Source of the DNA: Cruorifilaria tuberocauda
Taxonomy: Eukaryota > Nematoda > Chromadorea > Rhabditida > Onchocercidae
Direction: 5' to 3'
NCBI GenBank assembly: GCA_013365365.1
Contig: JABVXU010000079.1
Location: forward strand, 62,001-126,000
Length of the DNA: 64,000 nt
Made by a program: the position numbers and the translations under genes. Shown piece after piece: positions 34,903 to 46,900 of this stretch (within the stretch, counting starts at the first letter, position 1; every line of letters starts with the position of its first letter). The notes under the pieces are model-generated. The model had not been told where the DNA came from. It ran no database searches and worked only from the letters and a program-made list of their open reading frames with translations.

Positions 34903-37900
34903 GTCATATCACGTCAATAAATACGACTGATCGTTAAAATCTTAGCAAATGATATATTTATTCCTCATAAGGTATTATAAGAGTAGAATGGAAAGAAGTG
35001 ATAAGTAATGAATATGAAATTAATTTTTCTCTGATATCAGAAAAAGAAAACATCACTAATGGAAGGAGCAGAAGATGAAAATAATTAAAGAACACTCTCA
35101 TTTCACGGATATTGAAATTGCTTTTCTTCCTTCGAAATATGCAAGCTGTAGACTCTCGTCGTTTAAATGATAAAACGGGATGATAAAGGAAAGAATATCT
35201 TTGAATGGTGTAATAATTAAAATAATCAAAATTTAAAGATTAACAATTTTATAAAATCAATTTACAGTTTAATATTTACCAACGGGGAGAAATATGAAGT
35301 AAAGTATGTGGACAAAGGGTACTACGAGCTAGGATGAAAAATTATCTTTTATTAAAACGAAAGATGACCTTCTCGATTTGATGTTCAATAGTGATCGGGT
35401 AGTAAAGATGAAGAAAAAAAATCATTTCATTGATTCAAATTGTAACAGTTCGTGAGAAGGGGGAATTACTTTAACGAAGCAATTCGTTTTTTAACTTAAA
35501 TTTTATCTGCGAGGACATTAATGCTTTAATGTGAAGATGAAATCCATCCATATGATTACTTTTTTCTGTTAAGAAAAAGAAGCAAAAAAATTGATTTCAT
35601 AAAAAAGGGCACTAAAGAATTATTGTCAGCAATTTTTTCTCTTATCTTAAATTTTCATTTTCTCTAATAAACTTTTAATTAATGTATGATAGTATGATAA
35701 GCGTATTTATTATTTATCAATAAAAACTTTTAACAAAAGCGGTAAAATATATTGAGTGGATAGCTGTTAATTACTAATACAAATGATAAGACTATCAAAA
35801 CAGGTATAATTTATAACTGGTACGTCAAAATTTCATTCAATTCAGGAATGTTATAAACGAGTTAATATTTCGTAATAAAGTAAAAAATTATGTTTGACGT
35901 TATTTACATTAAGGAAATTCCATTTTAACACGAACAAAAAAAGGAAAAAATCCGTAAAAATTTTAAGACTTTTTGCTCAGTTATTCACAATTAAAACTCT
36001 CTTTCTCTCTCTCTCCCTCTCTCTCACTCTCTCTTGTTCATCGTTAGTAAAAATTCACCAAGTGCTTACTAATTCTGTTATTGGTTGTAAAATATTTTTG
36101 ATAATGTGCGAAGTTTTTTCGACATCCAATTTGCCTAACTGGTTTTTCTTCATTTTATCTCTCACCTACAGTCTTTTCCTAAAATGATGTAATAAAAAGG
36201 TAGAAAATTCATCCATTTCCAATTAAGGTTAAATAAGGACTAAGCACAGCGTAGAAAATTTTGCACATAATGTTAATATGAAATATACATAACAGAATAA
36301 TTGATAATAAATAATAACGTCATCTTAATTGTTAGACGACGATGGTGCATTTTAAGCTTAGAAATGATGCGCATGCGCATTTGTCATCCTCAATAATTCA
36401 TCATTATGCGCGAGTAGGTTATATAAGCATTTCTTATATTATCATTATCTCTTAAATAAAAGTTATTGTTTTGCTTTGTTGTTACTTCAAATATGTCAAT
36501 AACCGTTGCTTAGTTTGAAGCAAAATATTAAATAACTTCGACATTTGAGATATCTCGGTATATCGCGGTCTATTCTCTCTGGCTTATGAAAGGGAATAGT
36601 CGATCAGAATTTCCTCTACTCTTTATAGAAATGTAATAAGAATCAGCACCTATCTGATAGTCCGTCCATTACGGAACTTTAGGATAAGAGGAGAAGGGAT
36701 AGAAAAGAAAGAACGGAAGGGAATTACAACTCCGTAATCATTTAATTTTCATCTTCTACCCAAGGAAGAGAACTGGTAAATTTGAAATGATTTTTTAAGA
36801 CTGAAAAATACTCCATTCTACATATTTTAAAAGGTCATAATAACTGTAAAGGTCATCATGATAATGAGAATAGCAGTGAAATGATTAAAGAAACGAGAAA
36901 ATTAAATAAATCAATAAGTATTAAGTAAATCAAAAGTATTGTTTTTCCTTACTAAATAATTACTTTTCATTTTCAACTTTATAATACGTGATGATCATTC
37001 ATGATAGACAATTCAACTATTTTATATAAATTATCATTCTTAATTTATTTCTATATTTATTCAATTTTATAAAATATTTAACAAATAATTCCAAAAATTT
37101 TTTTTCCATTTGACTTTGAACTAATTCTCTGATTAAAAAACTGTGGAAGAAAGGAGGAAAGATATGGTGAATGAATGAAAAGAGATGTGATTTTGTGACA
37201 ATTGAAAATAACTGTATTTTACAGTTTTTGAAGCCTTCCACGCAATCATTCTTCCTTCCTATCAACGACTGGTTTATTCGGGAAAAAAATAGCTGAAAAT
37301 TTTCTTAGCGACAGCTGCATGAAAGTTGGAATGGATGAATTGAACGAATGCAATCCAATGTTTGATTTTTTTGTATCGATGAGAATAAATTTCAATTAAT
37401 TATCAACAAGATCTCTTTTTTTGAGAAAGAAATTGATAAAGATGAAAAGGAATTGATGAAATGTTAAAGCATATAAATAGTAATGATAAGTTCTTTTAAA
37501 AATTAATTTAACCAAAAAAAATTATTTTTTTATATTTTATTTCAGGTTCTTTAAATTCTCCAACTAGATTCAAAAGTTTTATTGAGCAAATTATTATTAA
37601 TTTAGAAATTAACAATATTCAAGCAATCATCACACAATCATTGATAATAAATTTATGATAAACTCATCAAAAAAAATGTTGGAGATACGGAATTGATGAG
37701 ATTCTCTCACTTATGACTTTTTTTTGCAACTTTATTGTTCCATGTCCGCCTTCCAGTTAAATTAAAAGTGAATTCAGTTTATGAATGAAATTTACATCGT
37801 CCAGACTACTTCAAAAAAACTGCACAATACCAAAGATTCCGGAGAAGTTTGTTTCTTATCTTACTATAGCTTGAAATCATAGAAATTTCTTTTAGAAAAT

Positions 37901-40900
37901 ATTTTGAATTGAAATAATACACTGCAAACATCCTTTTCTTATTTTTAATTTCAGCTTTTAAGGTATGAGAAATCTGAAAAGTTATTTCCAAATTTAATTC
38001 TTACTTCAATGATAATTTAATAATTTGGATATCACTCTTTAGATTTCTAACAAAATTATAAAAACTCTAAAAATTCTTTTTCTAAATCAGTATTCATTTA
38101 AGAAATCATGCAAATATAAACGATATTCCTATTTATTCTGAATATTCTAATTATATTTCAGTATTACTCATCTGAGAATATGAAATCGAAAAGTAAAGGA
38201 GAATTTACGAATGCGTGATTTTGCAGTATTTTTAGAAAGGAAAAATAAAATGAAGGAAATTCCATCGTATAATTTTTCACTGATAAAAGTGAAATTTGTT
38301 TAGTTAAAATAAATTATTCGATAACTCTTTGATCAAATTTATTGAAATAAATTATCAATCACCAATAAAATTATCAGTATTACATTTTCTTTATATTCTT
38401 TATCACTGCCTACTTCTATATTGTTTAAATTGTGATCTGTTGCTCTTCTTTAGTATTTTCAACCGTATCATACAGTACAGACTAAAATAGCTTAAAGATA
38501 CATTCTCTAAAAACTATGCTTGCAAAACCTTAAAAGCATTTTACCATTAAATTATGAAAATTTCTAATTTGATAAAAATACTGAATTCTAAAAATCTTTT
38601 CATTACTTAAATACCGATCAGCAATTTTTCATATTGCTTACAGTGATTTAGACCTTTTACAGAAGTTATACAAAAGGAAAACGAAATGAACTGACCGTTA
38701 ATTGGGATTGTCCGTTCGACTGGAATGATACATCCACGTTGTTCGTTTGCTGTGGAAGAATCGGTTGTCGAAGGCCGAGTGAAATTTCCGGAAGCAGAAG
38801 CAAATTGTGATGGAGCTATCATTGTCTGAACCATTTCTCTCAGTGTTCTTATTGATTCGTCGGCATAAAGTTTATCTATCCTACAAATTATCAATTATAT
38901 TTGAATAATTGATGAAATGAATGATCGAAATTTGGTTGACATTACGGAAAACATGAAAGAGAAAAAAGATTTCATGTGGTGAAGATCGCATTGTTCTCTT
39001 CAATTGTTTATTGAAGGAACGAAATGAAAAACAGAATCGGTAGTCTTTTTGATAATTTATCATGTAAACTTGTATGACAACAATGAAGAATTGTTAGAAA
39101 TGTATGTCGTAAACCAGAAAGGAGTGTGTACCGTAAATATGGCACGACATTTGCGCCATCAATTTTCATAATAAAAAAGCGTGCCGCAACAATAAAACCA
39201 ATTTTTCTAATTCTTTATGACAGGAAGAGAAGCATTAATATTTTTCATTTTATCTCATTATCTCAAATAAACGATCATAAATTAATCCGAACTTTCTAAT
39301 AAATCCCGGAAGATATTTACATAACTAAATACAACTATGAATTAGTTTGAAATCAGTAAAGAAGTTATAAGGAACGAAATGAAAAAACTTTGTAATTAAA
39401 TACGGTATAAGTCTATATCATTTAATTATCAGGTATTTCATTAAATAATTTCATATCGAAAATTCATTTCTCATTTACTATTTTTTAAAAAAATAATTAA
39501 AATTGATTCGGCTATCCTCCTCTTACTGCATTCATATTCCGTCATTAATTGTCTTTTTTAATCTTTAATTTAAGGAAAAAAGGAGGAAAGTTTTTAAACT
39601 AAACTGCAAATTTCGTTAATTTTATTTTTCTAATTTTGCCTTTCATATTGCTATTGAAATTAACACCATACATTCAATAAATTCTATTAATACTTTGAGT
39701 ATTTTAATGATCAAAGATTGGAAATGTTGGTAAACGCAAAAATTACTTATTGTTTTCATTACATTATGTAAATAAATGAATAATACGATATTACTCGGAA
39801 AAATGAAACTACTTTATATTTACTACGAGTTGTTTAATTTATTAGTTAAAGATGACGAACAATTACTATTTGAGTTCAGTTCACAGGAGATTATAAATTA
39901 AGTACTACTATTTGAGTTTATAAGTAAGTATTACTGATTAATATGTAGTGAAGGATGATAAAAGAGAAATATCAGTGATATTTCTGAGAGCGAAATAAAG
40001 TAAAATATTAGTAAGAAATGAGGGCGGAACTGTATTACGAAAATATTTCAAAATGAATGAATTTTTGTTAAGAAAGAACGTCAGCGCAAAAGGTTCATCA
40101 AACTGATAATTTGAGATGAAATTACGGGAAAATGAGGAATTTAGCTGAAGAATTAGAATGGAAATGACCTTTCCCTGCACTTTGTCGATACGTTCACTTT
40201 TCTTTTCCCTCTCTTTTATATAATTCAATTTTTTCCATTCCAAAAAACAACGGAAATTTTGCATTTTTGAAATTTTCATTTCTTCATTGACATAACAACA
40301 TTCAAGAAGAAAGTTGTCTTTTTCGATCAAGCACGTTTAGTCTAATTAGCATAAATAGTTAAAAATCAATAATCTATGAAGCAATACTTGGTATGAATTA
40401 AAGATTCTTTGAGAGTTATAGAAAAACCGCATGCTTTAATAGATTATGAATTAAATCAATAATTAAAATTTGGAAATTAGAAATTGATCATGAAATAATG
40501 AATTCAGCTTTTTAATAGAAATGGTTGCATTGAAAGAACAAGAAATGAAAATCAATGAAATGTTTCAAACTTTCAGCAATGAATGTAAAATGATTTTATC
40601 ATTAAACTTATCACTGAAAGTTATTACTATTAAATCTCCTACATATCTTTAGTCTGAGATTATTCTTTCTCATTTGCTAATTAAAGTAAACTAAATTCGT
40701 AAAAGAATTCTATTGATACACCATCAAGGCATATTCTAATTCTGTTGATAAGCAAACTTACTAGTCAATGTTGTTGTAGCTAACTGTAAGAGTTCAGATA
40801 TCAACCAGTAGAGATGGTTTATTTACATTAGTTGAAATGACTTTAATTTAATACTCATTCTTCAAATACTTTCTGTTTGTTTATCTTTCGTTTAAATAAT

Positions 40901-43900
40901 TGATTTTGAATACTTTTATAAACTTTGTAAAATACAAACGTGAAATTTCTGAGATGAGATGTTGACAATATGCGACGGTCATTTATTGAGGAAGAGTGAT
41001 CAGTGTGATCGGGAGATTCTGAATTGAACTGATGATGTTGGAAGTGTTGTTGAAGTGGTGGGGAAAAGCTCTCTCTGGATGTATTAGCTGGTGATATCAT
41101 TGGTGATTTTGTTGTTGCTGCTAAGTTTGATGACCTAAATTTTTCATTTTTAATGCCAATATAGATTTGAATTTTAGGTAAAAAATCACTTTGCATGTTA
41201 TAATCAAAGTAATTAAAACTTGCAAAATGAAGAGAAGCTATTGTATCACCGTTAACGTATTTGCACATAAGACTGATTCAAATCATTAATCAAATTCATT
41301 AGCCATGGGAAATGTCAAATGTGCAAATATATGTCAATCACTTATTCTGTCTCTTTTAACTGAGAAAAGATGTAAAAAGAGCGTTTGTTCATTTTCTTAT
41401 CTCAAATTAAGCTTATTTTAACTTCATGATTCCATTTGGTTCTTTCGATTTAAATATGAATTGATTCACAATTTGCTTTTTGTAATAATTAATTTGAGTA
41501 ATCTTTCTATAATTAACCTGCTTTTTATTTAATCACTGCAAATACAAACTTTTTCCAAATGCCTTATTTCAGATTTCCAACTGGAAATATAAATAAGTGT
41601 TATGAATAACAACGCATAAACACTGATTGGTATACAAAAAATTTTATAATTAAAAAAGTGAGATACTTTGAAATGTTGGCAGTGTTGGAGTTTTGTTGCA
41701 AATCTCCAGTCCTGCATAATATTTCACTTGTAATTCTTGTTTTTATTTTTGCAAGGTTAGGATAACTAGGTCATCGAGTAATATCCAGAAGAATTACAGC
41801 ATTGTAGTGGTATTCCAATTAAATAATTGGAACGATAAACCGGTTTTGATTTCAGATCTTCACGTATACCAATAAAATATAGCAAATAGTTTGAAAAAAA
41901 CTTACAGTTTTCCAGTCTGTACGACAGCTATGTCATGTACAGATGGACGCATTTTCTGTTCCTTTTTACCGCGCAGTGTCCAATTTCCGCTAAAGAATCC
42001 TGTTTTCAATCGACCGCTGCTGTAAATTACAATTTATTTCATTTCAATAACTGACAAATAACTTTAGGGTTTGCTGATAGTATCAAATTAACTCTCATTT
42101 GTGAAAATAGCTCATCGCTAAGAGCTCAGAAATGTAAACAAATTTAAATATTTTCATGGAATAAATGGAAATTTCTGGAAACAGCAAGGCGATAAATCCA
42201 GAAAACTTGATGGCTAAATTTTATGAAATTCACTTAAAATATATTATTGGAACAAGCTATACTTCCATTTTTTTTAATTAATATAATTATGAAACAAATT
42301 TGCAAAGATTTTCACCATTATATCTTTTCCTAAATGAATGGTTCGGTATCTTCAGCCTTTTCAGGTTTCGAGATTTTTGAATAGAAAAGCAAAAAAGTTT
42401 ATCGAGAATATTATAAAGTAGTTATGAAGTTGATGCAAAAGTAATTTGCACTTCCGTAATGTTACTTTCAAGTTATTATCACTGAGCTTAAATACATTCT
42501 CATCAATCAAAGTTAGAAATCACAGTAATCAACACCATATTCCATCAGTGAAAGATTAATTTTCAGCCTGAAAATTGATATTTTGAAATTCGATGAACTC
42601 TTAAAAAGTGTTTTATTGCATTCCGTCAATTGCTAAGAAGACTTTTCCGGCAAATATTTGAAGAAAGAATAGTCAGTTATGAGTGATAAATAAATAAGAT
42701 GGAGTGGACAGTGATTCAACTTTTCAGAAATTCGTTGTCCAAACATTTATGCAAAACTTTTTATTAGCCTCGGGAGGATGAATTTCATCGATTTTTGGAT
42801 ATAATATTTTCATCAGATCAGAAGCTGCTTGTACAGTAAATTATCGAAAGTGACCGTTAATGATAATTGCTTTCAAATTCTCTTCCAATCGCAAGTTTGT
42901 ATATTTTACCTAACAATCAAGAAATGATTCTTTGTTTTTGGAAGAATAAGGAAAAGTGAGATCATTTCTGAATTCATAAACCTTTTTCTGAACAAATTTG
43001 ATTTTTCACCTAACAATTTCCATTGCCTAAAATAGATACGAAAGAAAAGGAAAGTAATGAATCAGTTGGAAGGAAAAGTAAGGAATGAGCACTGAAATGA
43101 TATATCTATCAAAGAAAAGACATACTCAATCCAGAATGCTTTTTTACAAAAACAGAAAAAAAATGCAATTATTTCCAAATATTTTAATAATTTTAGCCTT
43201 GAAAATTTTGAATTCTCTAGAGTTTTAATAATTCGTGGACTTATTCCTTTTTCAAATTAACCTTTTAAGGGATTTTGCTTATTTATTTACCAGTACAACA
43301 TTTTTTTCTTCGTCCAAATAATCGGGCAATCATAAATCTCACGTATAATACGTACACTTTAGAACACGTATGCGGTTGTTGCTGTTGTTGTTGATTAGAA
43401 GAGCCAGGCTCTAAGTCACACAAATGAGGAGATGGTCGAGAACGCATCGATTGATTGTAACGTGAAAAACGTTTCAGTGTCGGTTGATCCGACATTGATT
43501 CATCCATTAAGCCTGCTATCTGCAATGAATTGTTCTTTTAAACCTTCAATTTTCAAATTTACTTTAAAGTAATTGCATGAAATACTTATCGAGTGTTTCA
43601 AGTATTTTGTTAGACTGAATCATATTTATTATATAAATAAGTCAAACGGTAAATATTTCAAATTTTATTTAAAAAATACTTTGTTATGGGTCCAAATGAG
43701 AGTCTATGAAAATTATTTCATAAAGAATTGGCCAAACTTCCCATTCAAAATACATAAGCATCCAAATGAAAATAAAACGATTTTGAAAACTAATTTGAAA
43801 GAACATATAAGCATCAAATGATGAATTGTGAAATAATAAAACTCTTCGATGTATCACTCTGCAATACAAAGCCTAAATCAGCTATGAAACAATGCTGATA

Positions 43901-46900
43901 TCAAGAAAGATAAGAATAAATATTCAACCTTTATCAATTACTCAAAAGATTTCAATACAATAAATAATAGTTTAATGCAATTTTGAGTATCTAGCCCTAT
44001 AAAACTTGTGAAATAAACAAATATCAAATTTCAGTATTCGCTATCACTGATCTTCGCAACACTCTTATACATTTAAACATTTCTCGCTTTAATTATGTTT
44101 GATTATGTCTAATTTCATTAAACTGAATGATTAATAAAGTTGAATGATGAAGTTGATAGCATTTCCGGAAACAGAAGGAAACCGGAATTTTAGATAAATT
44201 TCGGACTTTTTGAAAAGATCATAACCTGCCGAGTTTATTGTTAGATTGACATTAACAAATAACAAATTGCTCTCATTTTATTAGAAGGAAAATGACTTTA
44301 TTTTCAAGAAAAAATTTTTCTGCTTTATTATTAATCATTTCCAATAAACTATTACGGTATACCTATCTGTACTTTACAGTAATAGTTTATTGGAAATGAT
44401 TATATCTATTATTCAGTTCCTATCCTTGCATTATATTTTTCTAAATTTGAAAAACTATGAAAATGCTGAAATTCACGGTAATAATATAAATTATAAAATG
44501 TACGTTAATTTCAAATTACTTAATTCCAAATAGGTCATTAAACAAGGTGTAATTTGATGTCTTCCCTCTAAGAGAAGTTTAGCGCTCGTTGAATTAATGG
44601 AATTCAGAGTGCTATCGGGATTTCTCATCGGTTAAGCCGTCGCTGATAAGTGGCGGAGATGTGCAGCAGTTGAAGAAGGATTGTAAAAGGAATCATTACA
44701 ACTTTATCATCGAAAGAGTAATGAAATGAAAATTTGAAATCTCATTAGAGACTTTCATTCCCAAAAGGTCCAAGGACAATTGCAATCTATGCCGATCATC
44801 TGCGCATCTATCACTGCACTCGATGGATGCTATTATTTGCATCATTCATATTGAACAGCTTTTTATCAGATTACAATATCTTTCAAACTGAAAGAGAAGG
44901 AGAGAAATAGGGAAGTTTAATATTATCAGATTTGAAAATTTAATTGTAATTTTTTCAAATCTTTTTTAATTCATAAAGTTAAAGTGAAGTTTCTCCTACT
45001 AATGTACTTATTTAAATTAGAAAATTGAAAGAATATTTTTACCTAAAATTTAAAGTTTAAAATATTTGTAAAAATCTACAGAAAAAAAAGAAAAAATATC
45101 GCATTATAACATAACAATAAATGGAAAAAAACCATTTGAAAGAATTTTTAATTTGATACTTCACTTTTGTATTTATCACTCTTTAATGAATTTAATATTT
45201 AATTTTATATTCTGTAATTCACTCATTCTATTTCCACTTAAGTTTCACTTGATCTATATGCTAATATTTAAATGAAATGAATGGGAACACACTTCGGAAA
45301 GTTGTCTCGAGCGTACCATAATTGCGTGTTGTGACGTGAAATCGCCGTGATGCAACGGTAAATCGTCCGCTTCAAAAATTCTCAACGCTGGCCTCTCTTC
45401 ACTTACGTCAGAGTTGATTGGGTCGGAATCGCTTAATGGCTGAAAATTTTTCAAATTATCAGAGAAAAAAAGAAAAAAATCTTTATGAGAAGTAATCGAA
45501 ATAATGATGAATGAAAAGTGAACATTTTCCAATTATAATTCTAAAATAATATGAGAATGTGCTGAGAAGAGAAAAACAAAGTTTCCATGTAAAATTCTTG
45601 AAATGAATATATGGAAATGATTGAAAACTATAATTGCATTTCATTCAGTGATAATCATTCGAATAAAAGTTTCAATACTTTCAAATCAAGTTTCTTTTTC
45701 TTCTAAGACAATATAAAATTTTATTTGTTAACTTAATTTCATGTCTTTAACTGTTAAATAATCTCAAAAGAAATATGAAAGCAATTATATTTGAAAATTT
45801 CATTATAGAAAATTGAACATTTTAAAAAGAAATTTAAAACAAATTAAGAATTGTACAAAAGATTAGCTGTGATGGCAAGTGCTCTTCGCTATTTTATATG
45901 AAAAAGAGTTGTAGAAGAAATATTTAAGTTAGGCTTTAATCCAATGGTTTTTCTTCTTCCCTTTTAAAATACTTTAAGCTAAACCAGAAATAGAAGGATA
46001 AAATAAAGTAATGTACAGTAAACAATCCCGCTCTCCCCGTATCCCTCGAACGAACGGGAAGATAGCACCGATGTATCATTCTATCGACATTCAACAAAAT
46101 GGAATGAATGTTTTGGATATTCTCATTGAGCAGTAAAAAATGAGAGGTCAACCTGAACATTAATAATACCAATAGATGCTGACCATTTGATAACCAATAG
46201 ATGTGTACCATAATGAATAACCTTTTACGCTTTATATTCATTGTATTTTTAACAATTTGAAGCGATAATCTCTCAGCTAATAAGAGAGATAGTTTCAGAA
46301 TTAGTAAAAAGAAATAGGAAAGATCATCGGATTTATCCAAATCTATTCAAATACTTTTAGTCAATAATGGGAATTTTTTGACCTCAAAAAATAAGTATAG
46401 ATGCGCTTTTGAATGAATAACAGATGGCGCCGTTTTTTCTTTTGTTTGGGAAATTGATTGGGAAAGGATAAAATGATCATAAAATTATAGCACTCAATAA
46501 TTTTAAAAGGAAAAGAAAAGTTGATAAGTTGAAGAGAAATGTGAATTAAAGAAAGAGCTTTTCAGGAAGTGCTTCAAAACAAAGTGTCTTTAAGCTTAGG
46601 TTTGGACTAACTCTTTCTATAGCTCTGCCTAATCTATCTATAATCAAGCAAACAAATTTTGATTTCAATCTACAAGAAAAAACGATGGATAGTTATGCTG
46701 TTGATTGTAACTTAAAGTAAATGAAACCGATGAGAAATTTTAATGATTTTTTTAAAATTAATTTCGTTTATACTGAAATCGAAATTCTGGAAATTATAAG
46801 CAAGATCATAGCAATTATAAGTAAGATATTTTTAAATTATCAAAAATCCTTCAAAAAATCCCCTGCGGCAATTCAAGTCCTGAATATAAAAAATAATAAT

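Larger units (their letters stand above)
34903..38695. other. 3.8-kb intronic interval upstream of the internal start
   Basis: It belongs to the intron joining exon 38880-38696 to 34515-34434, and should hold the promoter of the short isoform. It contains the pyrimidine repeat at 35996-36035 and the palindrome and TATA-like box near 36368-36430. No exon was recognised. Confidence 0.5.

Noticed and set aside
39938..40330. 130-codon minus-strand ORF
   Set aside because: Composition is that of AT-rich intron; no domain, splice context or homology recognised.
45936..46340. 134-codon minus-strand ORF in the large intron
   Set aside because: It is leucine/phenylalanine-rich, as AT-rich chance ORFs are, with no recognisable domain. 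The GC-rich part makes better sense as the cassette exon in another frame.
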